64,000 nucleotides of DNA. It comes from an uncultured Solobacterium sp. (GTDB taxonomy: Bacteria; Bacillota_I; Bacilli_A; Erysipelotrichales; Erysipelotrichaceae). Below, piece after piece: positions 33,039-42,023 of this stretch; positions within the stretch are counted from its first letter, which is position 1; each line of letters opens with the position of its first letter. The position numbers and the translations under genes were made by a program. Under the pieces are notes generated by a model that was given only the letters and a program-made list of their open reading frames with translations, was not told the DNA's origin and ran no database searches. The stretch is taken from the NCBI GenBank assembly GCA_900543035.1, contig UQPV01000002.1, positions 1-64,000 on the forward strand. The letters run 5' to 3'.

Positions 33039-33168
33039 GCTTAACCAACAGTTTGGTGACTTAATACTTTTCAAACAATGAAACAAGCTTACAAAGTCAA
33101 TAAAGTATCATAATTTTGATGCCGAATACATTGTTCAAACTGTTGAGTCACCATTTTGATGGTTAAGC
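33039..33168. repeat. 130-bp palindromic MITE-like element, copy 2
   Basis: Starts GCTTAACCAACAGTTTGG and ends CCATTTTGATGGTTAAGC. The left 26 bp match the inverted right end at 21 of 26 positions, including perfect GCTTAACCA/TGGTTAAGC tips and GGTGACT/AGTCACC. Same length and orientation as copy 1. No transposase frame is inside. Confidence 0.88.
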
Positions 33169-33190
33169 TTTTCTTTTTACGCATGATCCC

Positions 33191-33217
33191 AAAAGAAAAA
33201 GGGAACCGCAGTTCCCT
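33191..33217 (-). terminator. Terminator after the aldolase gene
   Basis: GGGAACTGCGGTTCCC hairpin followed by TTTTTCTTTT on the minus strand. Confidence 0.85.
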
Positions 33218-33228
33218 CATGTTGATCT

Positions 33229-34095
33229 TTATTCAGCCTTTCCAGCAGAACCGAACTGATTCATCATAGCGATGACCTTTGCCTTGATGGCATCAGCGCC
33301 CGGCTTCAGCAGCTTACGCGGGTCATAGCCCTTGCCTTCCTGGTCTTTTCCTTCTTCGATGTACTTACGCGTTGCGGCAGCGAACTCCAGCTGCAGCTCC
33401 GTGTTGACATTGATCTTGGATACGCCCAGCGTGATCGCCTTAGCGATCTGATCTGCAGGGATACCGGATCCGCCATGCAGTACCAGCGGCTTTCCGTTCG
33501 TTACAGCCTGGATCTCTGCCAGACGGTCAAAGCTCAGACCTGCCCAGTTTGCCGGATACTTTCCGTGGATGTTTCCGATACCTGCTGCCAGGAAGTCAAC
33601 GCCCAGCTCAGCGATGGTCTTGCATTCCTGCGGATCAGCCAGTTCACCGGCAGAAACGACACCGTCTTCTTCACCGCCGATACCACCGACTTCGCACTCG
33701 ATGGACAGTCCCTTGGAATGTGCCAGTTCGATCATTTCCTTGGATTTTGCCAGATTCTCTTCAAAGTCATAGTGAGATCCGTCAAACATTACAGAGGTGA
33801 ATCCCGCTTCGATGCACGCCTTAGCGCCTTCATAAGAACCGTGATCCAGGTGCAGGGCAACAGGTACGGTAATGCCCATGCTGTCGTGGATCTCCTTCAC
33901 CATGGCAACAACCGTCTTGAATCCGCACATGTACTTTGCAGCGCCTTCAGATACACCTAACATGACCGGTGACTTTGCTTCCTCGGCTGCAGCCAGGATG
34001 GACTTTGTCCACTCGAGGTTGTTGATGTTGAACGCACCGATGGCATAATGCCCTTCATGAGCCTTGTTAATCATTTCAGTTGCTGATACTAACAT
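33229..34095 (-). CDS. fba: Class II fructose-bisphosphate aldolase
   Basis: 288 residues. Zinc-binding and catalytic motifs: HLDHGS (catalytic Asp, zinc His), GNIHGKYP and LHGGSG. Cleaves fructose 1,6-bisphosphate to DHAP and glyceraldehyde 3-phosphate in glycolysis. The short FbaA-type length and absence of a tagatose-specific signature fit the glycolytic enzyme. It is single, with its own terminator and a TATAAT upstream of AAGGAGG. It would act downstream of the PfkB kinase at 44287. Confidence 0.94.
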   Translation of the reverse strand: MLVSATEMINKAHEGHYAIGAFNINNLEWTKSILAAAEEAKSPVMLGVSEGAAKYMCGFKTVVAMVKEIHDSMGITVPVALHLDHGSYEGAKACIEAGFTSVMFDGSHYDFEENLAKSKEMIELAHSKGLSIECEVGGIGGEEDGVVSAGELADPQECKTIAELGVDFLAAGIGNIHGKYPANWAGLSFDRLAEIQAVTNGKPLVLHGGSGIPADQIAKAITLGVSKINVNTELQLEFAAATRKYIEEGKDQEGKGYDPRKLLKPGADAIKAKVIAMMNQFGSAGKAE

Positions 34096-34206
34096 AATTA
34101 TTAATCCTCCTTAATATGTGTTTCACACCTATTATAATACTTCATTTTGCCCTGTTTGTTAAGTGCCGCGTCCTAAATTTCGAACAAAGTTTTCACCATG
34201 CAGAAA

Positions 34207-34224
34207 GGACCGGTTTCCCGGTCC
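34207..34224 (-). terminator. Terminator after rpoE
   Basis: GGACCGG pairs with CCGGTCC, followed by TTTCTGC on the minus strand. Confidence 0.7.
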
Positions 34225-34234
34225 CTCACTGGTC

Positions 34235-34549
34235 TTATTCCACCTCAGCGTGATCCTCATGGTCCTCATCGAACCCGTCATCGCTGTCCTCATCGATAAT
34301 GATCGAGCTTGTGTCCACAACGCTCTCGTTGTATGTGTGTCTGGAACGAAGGTCCCACTTGTTTTCGAGCACATTCACGAAACGGTCGTCGAGAGAAAGA
34401 TCCCCGTAAAACTGTGCGATGTTGTCTTCTTCCTGCGCAGGCGTGAATCCCATGATCTCACTGACTTCCTGCCACAGCTTCAGAAACACGACCGGTTTTT
34501 TCTTTCTCGTCATCAGGTCAAAAGCAACATCAACCATCGATTTTTTCAT
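34235..34549 (-). CDS. rpoE: RNA polymerase delta subunit
   Basis: 104 residues. An N-terminal HARE-HTH domain (about 1-70: VDVAFDLMTRKKKPVVFLKLW...IAQFYGDLSLDDRFV...WDLRSRH) is followed by a short acidic tail (about 85-104, IIIDEDSDDGFDEDHEDHAEVE). B. subtilis delta has a much longer acidic tail, so the tail here is reduced. Delta increases promoter selectivity and RNA polymerase recycling. It lies 11 nt after argS, in one operon with the DUF1934 gene. Confidence 0.88.
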   Translation of the reverse strand: MKKSMVDVAFDLMTRKKKPVVFLKLWQEVSEIMGFTPAQEEDNIAQFYGDLSLDDRFVNVLENKWDLRSRHTYNESVVDTSSIIIDEDSDDGFDEDHEDHAEVE

Positions 34550-34560
34550 GTTGAATCCTC

Positions 34561-36204
34561 CTACATCTTTTCAGGCGCTTCCACGCCGATCAGTTCAAGC
34601 GCATTGCCCAGTGTGATCCTGGCTGCCTTCACCAGATCAAGACGCTGCGCACTCAGTTCCATATCCTCGCGGTCGATCACCTTGCAAGCGTTGTAAAAGC
34701 TGTGGAACTTCTGTGCCAGCTTCTGAATGTAGTTGCACACCTTATGCGGCGCGCGCAGTCTGGCGGCCTCGCTCACCACGCTGGTGAACTCGTTGATATA
34801 CTTCATCAGGTCCGCTTCCTTCTCATGCGTCAGCCGCTCATAGGATGATGCTTCCGGCACATCCTGCGCCTGACGCAGGATGGAGCACATGCGCGCATGC
34901 GCATACTGTGCATAATAGACCGGGTTGTCATTGCTCTGTGAGCGTGCCAGGCCCAGGTCGAAATCCAGATGCGTATCCAGCGCGCGCTGCACGAAGAAAT
35001 AACGTGCCGCATCTACGCCGACCTCATCGCACAGCTCGCGGATGGTGACGGCATTGCCCAGGCGCTTGCTCATCTTGACTTCCTGTCCGTTCTCCACCAG
35101 ACGGACCATCTGAATGATGTCTACCGCAAGGCGCTCCGGATCATTGCCCAGCGCCGCGATGCTCGCCTTCAGGCGCGGGACATAGCCATGGTGATCCGCA
35201 CCGAAGAAATCCACGAGCAGATCATATCCGCGGTCCATCTTGTCCTTATGATATGCGATATCCGGTACGAGGTATGTGTAAGAGCCGTCTGTTTTGCGCA
35301 GGACACGGTCCTTATCATCGCCAAAGCGAGTCGTTTCGAACCACAACGCGCCCTCTTTTTCATAAGTGAGCCCTTTTTCCTTGAGCACCTCGAGCGCTGC
35401 TTCCACCTTGCCGGCATCACGGATCGCCTGCTCGCTGCTCCACACATCAAAATGCACCCGGTAATAGTCCAGATCCTTACGGATCTTCTCCAGTTCAAAT
35501 TCGATGCCCTTCTGCTTGAAGAACGCCAGATTTTCCTCTGTCTCCTCCGCGTAGGCATCCTGATGCGCCTTGGCCAGGCTGACGGCGATCTCTTTGACAT
35601 CCTCGCCATGATAGCCGTCTTCCGGAAGTGAAAAAGGAAGTCCCAGATATTCGCGGTAGCGCGCCTGCAGCGATTTACCCAGATTGATGATCTGGTTTCC
35701 GGCATCATTGACATAATATTCCCTGGTCACATCGTAACCGCTCGCCTTCATCAGCCGGGTCACGCTGTCTCCCCATGCCGCTCCGCGGGCATGACCGAGA
35801 TGCAGGTTTCCGGTCGGATTGGCGGATACATATTCCACATTGACCTTCATCTGCGCGCCGCTGTCGTTTGTCCCATAATCTTTGCCCATCTGCAGGACCT
35901 TGCCGATGACCGTCGTCAGCGAATCACGGTTCATCGTGAAATTGATGAAGCCCGGTCCGGCGATCTCATAAGAGCGTACGCCCGCTTCCTGCAGGTCAAA
36001 ATGCTTCATCAGCTCCTCGGCGATCATGCGCGGATTGCGATGAAGCGTCCTGGTCAGCTGCATCGCCGTATTGCAGGCATAATCTCCGTGGCTTTTGTCT
36101 CTGGGAATCTCGATCACGACCTGATCCCCGCTGAAATCGATATCGAACGCCGCAGTGACGGCACGGCTGACCGCCGACTTGAGTCCGTCTTCAATCTGAT
36201 TCAT
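34561..36204 (-). CDS. argS: Arginyl-tRNA synthetase
   Basis: 547 residues, class I synthetase. HIGH motif ANPTGNLHLGHARG near residue 125, KMSKR motif with KRLGN near residue 370, N-terminal Add1 domain and a C-terminal DALR anticodon domain (NYIQKLAQKFHSFYN). No T-box was seen upstream; the gene overlaps the DUF1934 gene by 14 nt, so expression is probably coupled. The DUF1934-argS-rpoE order is conserved in Bacillota. Confidence 0.96.
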   Translation of the reverse strand: MNQIEDGLKSAVSRAVTAAFDIDFSGDQVVIEIPRDKSHGDYACNTAMQLTRTLHRNPRMIAEELMKHFDLQEAGVRSYEIAGPGFINFTMNRDSLTTVIGKVLQMGKDYGTNDSGAQMKVNVEYVSANPTGNLHLGHARGAAWGDSVTRLMKASGYDVTREYYVNDAGNQIINLGKSLQARYREYLGLPFSLPEDGYHGEDVKEIAVSLAKAHQDAYAEETEENLAFFKQKGIEFELEKIRKDLDYYRVHFDVWSSEQAIRDAGKVEAALEVLKEKGLTYEKEGALWFETTRFGDDKDRVLRKTDGSYTYLVPDIAYHKDKMDRGYDLLVDFFGADHHGYVPRLKASIAALGNDPERLAVDIIQMVRLVENGQEVKMSKRLGNAVTIRELCDEVGVDAARYFFVQRALDTHLDFDLGLARSQSNDNPVYYAQYAHARMCSILRQAQDVPEASSYERLTHEKEADLMKYINEFTSVVSEAARLRAPHKVCNYIQKLAQKFHSFYNACKVIDREDMELSAQRLDLVKAARITLGNALELIGVEAPEKM

Positions 36205-36580
36205 GTTGATTCTCCCTCACTTCCAGTTCAAAGCTTTCACACGCAGAGCCCATCGTCAGGACATCGTAGACGATCCGCACCCGGCCGTCCTCCTGTTCCA
36301 GGCTGTGTGTGTATATCTCCAGCGGCACCGTGCCGATCTCGCTTCCCGCGTGCGCACGGGTCTTGTGCCCCGCGCGGAACATCATCGTCACAGACAGTGA
36401 CGAGATGCTTTCCAGCACGGCCGCCTGTTCATATAGATAAAGGGTGACAGAACGATCCGCGCACTGCATGCTGATGCGCCTGCCTCTGGCAGTCTTCGTT
36501 TCCGCAGCTTCGCCGCTGTGCTGCCACAGCGTCTCGCGGTTTGCTCTGTTCCTCTGTATCATCGTGATATCCCGTTTCAT
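36191..36580 (-). CDS. DUF1934 family protein (YwiB-like)
   Basis: 129 residues, lipocalin-like beta barrel family with YwiB of B. subtilis. The pattern LYLYEQ-x-LESISSLSVTMMFRAGHKTRAH and the C-terminal IVYDVLTMGSACESFELEVRE agree with the family. Function is unknown, but the position directly upstream of argS is conserved. GGAGGCTT precedes the ATG at 36580. It heads the argS-rpoE operon. Confidence 0.85.
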   Translation of the reverse strand: MKRDITMIQRNRANRETLWQHSGEAAETKTARGRRISMQCADRSVTLYLYEQAAVLESISSLSVTMMFRAGHKTRAHAGSEIGTVPLEIYTHSLEQEDGRVRIVYDVLTMGSACESFELEVRENQHESD

Positions 36581-36729
36581 AAGCCTCCGTTACATGACAT
36601 CATGAGCATTATATCAGAAACCTTATAATACGCAAGCTTTTATTTTGCCAAATGAACGCGTTTGCCGCTCATCCCTGCAGCGATGTTTAAAACAGCCGTT
36701 CATGAACACAATAACACTGGGGTGATGCC

Positions 36730-38586
36730 ATGAAAAAGGCAGCGAAGATCACAGCCTGGATATTGTTCATTCTGGTGAGCGCCATTCTCCTTATATATAC
36801 ATATGCGCTGATCGCACCGCTCTCGCTCAGCGAACAGCGCCATCACATCACATTATATGACCGCAATGGCGACATCCTGTACGAGAGCAACTTCGGCGAA
36901 GATATGGAATGGACCGATCTCGAAGACATCCCACAACAAGTGCAGGACGCCTTCGTCGCCGTGGAAGACCGCCGTTTCTACCTGCACATGGGCTTTGACC
37001 CGATCCGCATCGTCTCCGCGCTGCGAAACAACATGCACAGCGACACCTTGCAAGGCGGATCGACCATCACGCAGCAATATGCCAAAAACCTGTTTCTGAC
37101 CAATGAGCAGACGCTGCAGCGCAAGATCGAGGAGTTTTTCTATGCGGTCCGTCTCGAGATGCATTACAGCAAGGCAGACATCCTGGAAGGCTACCTCAAC
37201 ACCCTGTATTTCGGCCATGGCATCTACGGCATCAGCGAGGCCTCTTCTTATTATTTCGGCAAAGACATGGATGAGCTGAGCGCCGGCGAGCTGGCCATGC
37301 TGGTCGGCGTGGTCAACGGTCCCGGCGCCTTCTCCCCCTATCTGCATTATGAAAACGCCATCAGCCGCCAGCAGACCGTGCTGCAAGTGCTCAAAGATGA
37401 ACAGGTGATCGATGAAGCGGCATATGAAGAAGCCATGAACGAAGAGCTGGTCATCCTCGACCACCGCGATGATGAACAAGAAGACGATATCCGCGCATAT
37501 TACATCGACGCCGTCCTCGCTGAGCTTTCTGCCATGAACCTGACCAAGGACCAGCTCGATGTCTATACATATTTCGACCCGCAGGCAAGCCGCGCGCTCT
37601 ACCTTTCGCTGCAGGAGAATCTGGGCAGCGACAGCGAGATGCAGGCCGCCGCGGTCATCCTCGAGCCATTCACCGATCATATCCTGGCCATGGCCGGCGG
37701 CAAGAGCTACACGGAATCCCAATACAACCGCGCCCTGCACGCCGAGCGGCAGATCGCCAGCACCATCAAGCCGCTGCTGTATTACTGTGCGCTCCAGCAA
37801 GGCTTCACGCCGTCCACCACCTTCATCTCTCAGCCGACGACCTTCCAGCTGGGCGACAACGAGACTTACGCGCCGGGGAACTATGGCGATCAATACCCAT
37901 ATCGGGAGATCTCGATGATCAACGCCATCGGCATGTCAGACAACATCTACGCCGTGAAGACCCATCTGTTCCTCGGCACGCAGACGCTGCAGCATGCCCT
38001 GGCGCAATATGGCATCACCGCGGATGACAACGCTTCGCTGGCCCTGGGCACCGTATCGCTCAATGTCTGCGAGCTCGCTTCGATCTATAACAGCTTCGCT
38101 TCCGAAGGGCTGTATGCCCAGCCGCAGCTGATATCCGGCATCCGCAGCAAAGAAACATGGATCATGCAGGATGAGACGCAGATGAAGCAGCTGCTGAAGC
38201 GGGATGAGACGCTCATGCTCAGCCAGCTGCTCACTGCGACCTATGACCCGAAGAACATCACTTACGCTTACCCTTCCATGCTGGGCTCAGCGCCCGATGT
38301 GCCCACGGCCGTCAAGTCAGGCACCAGCGACTGGGACTCGCTGTGCGCCGGCTACAACCCGCAGTACACCCTCGTCATCTGGAGCGGCTACGACGATAAC
38401 CGCACGCTGGAAAAAGCAGACATGAGCCATGCACGGAAGATCTTCCAGGCCACCTTCGACCGCCTGTATGAAGGACGGGAAGGCCCATGGTATGAACGCC
38501 CGGATACGCTGGAAGAACGGCGGGTAGACCCCGTCAGCGGAGAGCCCTCATCTCAAGGCAGCGTATACTGGTATAAGAAGGAATGA
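36730..38586 (+). CDS. Class A penicillin-binding protein (bifunctional)
   Basis: 618 residues. An N-terminal membrane anchor (about 8-30) precedes a GT51 glycosyltransferase domain with the catalytic Glu79 in AVEDRRFY and GGSTITQQYAKN. The transpeptidase domain has the SxxK motif STIK (Ser344, Lys347), SDN near 403 in place of the usual SxN variants, and KSGT (Lys529). It polymerises and cross-links peptidoglycan. It is shorter than PBP1a of B. subtilis and lacks the C-terminal extension. GGTGATGCC precedes the ATG. The next gene encodes a wall hydrolase. Confidence 0.94.
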   Translation: MKKAAKITAWILFILVSAILLIYTYALIAPLSLSEQRHHITLYDRNGDILYESNFGEDMEWTDLEDIPQQVQDAFVAVEDRRFYLHMGFDPIRIVSALRNNMHSDTLQGGSTITQQYAKNLFLTNEQTLQRKIEEFFYAVRLEMHYSKADILEGYLNTLYFGHGIYGISEASSYYFGKDMDELSAGELAMLVGVVNGPGAFSPYLHYENAISRQQTVLQVLKDEQVIDEAAYEEAMNEELVILDHRDDEQEDDIRAYYIDAVLAELSAMNLTKDQLDVYTYFDPQASRALYLSLQENLGSDSEMQAAAVILEPFTDHILAMAGGKSYTESQYNRALHAERQIASTIKPLLYYCALQQGFTPSTTFISQPTTFQLGDNETYAPGNYGDQYPYREISMINAIGMSDNIYAVKTHLFLGTQTLQHALAQYGITADDNASLALGTVSLNVCELASIYNSFASEGLYAQPQLISGIRSKETWIMQDETQMKQLLKRDETLMLSQLLTATYDPKNITYAYPSMLGSAPDVPTAVKSGTSDWDSLCAGYNPQYTLVIWSGYDDNRTLEKADMSHARKIFQATFDRLYEGREGPWYERPDTLEERRVDPVSGEPSSQGSVYWYKKE

Positions 38587-38611
38587 TCCGCAATATTGCC
38601 CTGTTTTTTGT

Positions 38612-38679
38612 ACTTTTTAGCGAGACATGTGCACTTTTTAGCGGTTTTATTTGTACCAATCTTACAACAATGTTATACT
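38612..38679 (+). promoter_or_regulatory. Promoter module of hydrolase A with 21-bp-spaced repeats
   Basis: Two perfect ACTTTTTAGC repeats start at 38612 and 38633 (21 bp apart). An extended -10 TGTTATACT ends at 38679, 41 bp after the second repeat's start. The stretch from the second repeat to the -10 aligns without gaps with 45327-45373. Confidence 0.7.
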
Positions 38680-38715
38680 GGACGCGTCGGAACAAGAAAA
38701 TACGAGGTGAAACGA

Positions 38716-39858
38716 ATGAATTTCTTAGAGAAACACAGCAAGAAGATCGCTGTCGCACTCTGTTTCGCAACATGCGTGCCAGTGGTTTCTGCTGTATACG
38801 CCTTTGAAGCACAGCCGGGATGGCATGGCGAAGGCAGCGACAGATATTACATTCTTGAAACATCGCGCGAACAGGCCGTCGGATGGCTGAAGCTGGACGA
38901 AGGAACATACTACTTCAACGATGAAGCAGATATGCAGTTCGGATGGCAGGAGATCGACGGCGCGAAATATTATTTCGATGAGAGCGGAAAGATGACCGTC
39001 GGCGAAGCAGAGGTCGACGGTGTGGCCTACCTGTTTCAGGAAGACGGCAAGATGCTGAGCGGATGGAATGACGATCATCTGTATGGAGAGAACGGCTATC
39101 CGCTGACCAACCAGTTCCTGGAACTGAAGGACGGCACCGTTTACTATCTGGATGAAAACGGCAAGAAAGCGACCGGATGGCAGACCATCGATGACAAGCG
39201 CTATTATTTCCAAGAAGACGGAACGCTTGCACGCGACATGGTGCGTGAAGGCAAAGAAGTGTATTATCTGAACGAAGACGGCTATGTGTACACCGGATGG
39301 CGTAATGTCAATGGCAATTCCTATTACTTTGACAAATACGGCATGATGTACACAGACATGAGCGCGGAGATCGACGGCGAAGAGTATGTCTTCGACAGCA
39401 ACGGCGTAGCGACGAGCAAAGCTGACCTCGAGAAGGCAGAAGCAGAAGCAGAAGCACAGGCCGATCAGGAAACGCAGAGCAGCAGCTCTTCTTCCTATGG
39501 CGGTTCAACGTCCAGCTCTGGTGCGCAGAGCTCCAGCGCGAACAGAAATGGGATCGTCCAGGCAGCGCTGGCACAGGTCGGCAACATTCAGGACTGCACG
39601 ATGCTGGTGACCAACGCGCTGGCAGCCAACGGCATCTACTACCACGGCTGGCCTTCAGGCTATCTGTCACTGGGTACGGTGACGAATGATCCGACCCCGG
39701 GCGATCTGATCTACTACGCGGACGGCGGCATGGGCATGGCGCACATCGCCGTATACATCGGAAATGGACAGGCCGTACACGGCGGATACAACGGCAACCA
39801 GACCGTGGTATCCACGGTCAATGTGGGATCTGGCCCAGTATACATCCGTTTGAACTGA
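38716..39858 (+). CDS. Secreted NlpC/P60-like cell-wall hydrolase with GW-type repeats (A)
   Basis: 380 residues. A signal peptide (about 1-29, cleavage near VYAFEAQ) is followed by about nine 19-21-residue cell-wall-binding repeats (for example GWQTIDDKRYYFQEDGTL), similar to choline-binding or glucan-binding repeats. A low-complexity linker (about 240-280, Glu/Ala then Ser) leads to the catalytic domain: Cys294 in DCTMLV, His343 in MAHIAV and His355 in AVHGGY. The fold matches NlpC/P60/CHAP amidase-endopeptidases that cut peptidoglycan peptides. The start at 38716 follows GAGGTGA. A close paralog lies at 45402. Confidence 0.88.
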   Translation: MNFLEKHSKKIAVALCFATCVPVVSAVYAFEAQPGWHGEGSDRYYILETSREQAVGWLKLDEGTYYFNDEADMQFGWQEIDGAKYYFDESGKMTVGEAEVDGVAYLFQEDGKMLSGWNDDHLYGENGYPLTNQFLELKDGTVYYLDENGKKATGWQTIDDKRYYFQEDGTLARDMVREGKEVYYLNEDGYVYTGWRNVNGNSYYFDKYGMMYTDMSAEIDGEEYVFDSNGVATSKADLEKAEAEAEAQADQETQSSSSSSYGGSTSSSGAQSSSANRNGIVQAALAQVGNIQDCTMLVTNALAANGIYYHGWPSGYLSLGTVTNDPTPGDLIYYADGGMGMAHIAVYIGNGQAVHGGYNGNQTVVSTVNVGSGPVYIRLN

Positions 39859-39863
39859 TCAAT

Positions 39864-39912
39864 AAGCTGAATGCTGCTCATCAGATCATGATGCTGCGCT
39901 TCAGCTTTTTTT
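39864..39912 (+). terminator. Terminator of hydrolase A
   Basis: AAGCTGAA pairs with TTCAGCTT around a second ATGCTG/ATGCTG region, followed by seven T. Confidence 0.75.
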
Positions 39913-40054
39913 GATGCGCAAGATCATTGACCGCCGCATGGCCGGCAATCCCGCTCACCAGAAGCGATGCGGGCATTTGGTGACAGATACGACCTCATCC
40001 TGCGTGCTGGATCGTAAGCACAGACCTTATTTCCTCACTTTGCCTTAAGGCGAT

Positions 40055-40097
40055 AAAAAGGACAGGTCCTTACTCAATGTAAGATCCTGTCCTTTTC
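40055..40097 (-). terminator. Terminator of the PTS operon
   Basis: AAAAGGACAGG pairs with CCTGTCCTTTT on the minus strand, ending TTTTTATC. Confidence 0.85.
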
Positions 40098-40112
40098 CTT
40101 TGCTCAGACTGA

Positions 40113-41972
40113 TCAGATCAGCTGACTCATGATCCATTCTTTATCATCAGTCGTCTTCATCTTTTCCAATACGGCGGCATCATCGAGCGCGGTGCAGACT
40201 TTGGCCAGCACTTCCATATGTTCACCGCCCATACCGGCAATACCGATGACGAGCTGTGCTTTCTCCTCGCCGAAATCAATGCCTTCCGGATACTGAAGCA
40301 ATACGATGCCTGTCTTATGGATGATCCCGGCATCATGCGTAGTGCCATGCGGGATAGCAAGCCCCATGCCGATATATGTCGTCACGATCTTCTCTCGCTC
40401 CAACATGGCCGGGATATACGCTTCATCCACATATCCCAGCTCATGCAGCAGCTCTCCGGCTGCCTGGATGGCTTCTTCTTTGGAAACGGATCTCAGATTG
40501 AGACGGATGCCTTCGGGGATCAGGATATCCTTGTTGCCTGCCGCAGCACCTTCTTCCGGCTCTTGATCATCGCTCTCTACCATCAGCTGATCGCCGGTAG
40601 ACAGCTGGAAGAACAGATCATCCAGTGCAGGATCCGCAAGGAAATTGCCGATGGTGATCAACTTGGCCTGCGGGGCAGATTCCCGGGCACGCTGTGCCAA
40701 TACCGCCTGTACGATGGCAATATCACAGTCAGATGGAATATTATCTACCGAAGTGTTGATGACCGTGATATCCGGGCGCACAGCTTTCAGACGATTGCGG
40801 AACTTGGTCGCGCCCATCGCTGAAGAGCCCATGCCCGCGTCACAAGCAAACACGATCTTTTTCGCGGTCACCACATCGATGAACTGTCCTTTTGACTGTG
40901 CCTTCATCTCCTGCATCTGGCCTTTGGCGTTCTCCAGGCTCTGTGTGCCGCGCGCATTGGCCAGCTTGACCAGCGGACATGCCACGGCAAAGGAGACACC
41001 GGCTGCGATGACCACGCCCAGCAGCGTCGGGATCATCGATCCGGTAGGGGCCATGGACGCAAAGGCGATGATCGATCCAGGCGAGGCCGGTCCGACCAGC
41101 CCGCATCCCATGAGCGAGTAAAATGCGATGGCGCACATATTCCCTACGATCGGCGCGATGATGATGATCGGATTCATCAAGATATACGGGAAATAGATCT
41201 CGTGGATGCCGCCCAGGAAATGGATGATGATGGCGCCTGGCGCAGAATCACGCGTCGTCTTATCTGTCGAACACAGCCAGTATGCCAGCAATACGCCAAG
41301 ACCCGGTCCCGGATTGGCCTCCAGCATATACATGATAGATTGTCCGGCTTGCGCTGCCTGTTCCACGCCGATCGGCGTAAAGATGCCATGATTGAGCGCA
41401 TTGTTGAGAAACAAGACTTTGGCTGGTTCCACAAAGATGGACACCAGCGGCAAGAGCCCATATTCCAGCAAGATGCCAACTCCGGCACTGAGCATGCTGA
41501 GGATGCCGGTCATGAGCGGACCGATGAAATAATACCCCAAGATAGCGAGGATCATGCCAAGGATACCGACTGAGAAATTGTTGATGAGCATCTCAAAGCC
41601 GGCTGGCATATGTCCCTCCATCAGCTGATCAAATTTCTTGATCACCCAGCCCGCAAACGGTCCCATGATCATGGCAGCCATCAGCATCGGCTGTCCATCC
41701 ACACCGCCAACTCCGGCGATGCATCCGACAATGGCGATCGCGCCGATGACCATGCCGCGTTCCTTGGCGATCATCTTGCCGCCGGTCGCAGCGATCAAGA
41801 TCGGAAGCAGATAAGTGAGCATATACGGCTGTATCGATGCCAGCTGCTCATTAGGCAGCCAGCCGTCGGCGATAAATAATGCGGTGATGAATCCCCAGGC
41901 AATGAACGCGCCGATGTTAGGCATGACCATTGCGGATAGAAATTTTCCAAACTTCTGAAGTGCTGTTTTCAT
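40113..41972 (-). CDS. mtlA: PTS system EIICBA, mannitol family
   Basis: 619 residues in MtlA order: membrane IIC domain (1-335, with the family loop GGIHEIYFPY), a IIB domain with the phosphorylated Cys in VFACDAGMGSSA, and a IIA domain with the active His in GLAIPHGT. It imports and phosphorylates a hexitol, most likely mannitol, though related members take other polyols. The start at 41972 follows GAGAGG. It is the third gene of an operon (dehydrogenase-deoR-EIICBA), with no MtlD, unlike typical mannitol operons. Confidence 0.9.
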   Translation of the reverse strand: MKTALQKFGKFLSAMVMPNIGAFIAWGFITALFIADGWLPNEQLASIQPYMLTYLLPILIAATGGKMIAKERGMVIGAIAIVGCIAGVGGVDGQPMLMAAMIMGPFAGWVIKKFDQLMEGHMPAGFEMLINNFSVGILGMILAILGYYFIGPLMTGILSMLSAGVGILLEYGLLPLVSIFVEPAKVLFLNNALNHGIFTPIGVEQAAQAGQSIMYMLEANPGPGLGVLLAYWLCSTDKTTRDSAPGAIIIHFLGGIHEIYFPYILMNPIIIIAPIVGNMCAIAFYSLMGCGLVGPASPGSIIAFASMAPTGSMIPTLLGVVIAAGVSFAVACPLVKLANARGTQSLENAKGQMQEMKAQSKGQFIDVVTAKKIVFACDAGMGSSAMGATKFRNRLKAVRPDITVINTSVDNIPSDCDIAIVQAVLAQRARESAPQAKLITIGNFLADPALDDLFFQLSTGDQLMVESDDQEPEEGAAAGNKDILIPEGIRLNLRSVSKEEAIQAAGELLHELGYVDEAYIPAMLEREKIVTTYIGMGLAIPHGTTHDAGIIHKTGIVLLQYPEGIDFGEEKAQLVIGIAGMGGEHMEVLAKVCTALDDAAVLEKMKTTDDKEWIMSQLI

Positions 41973-42023
41973 ATGATATCCTCTCCAGAGAATGCCGGGG
42001 TGCCGCTCCATCAGCCATAGCCG

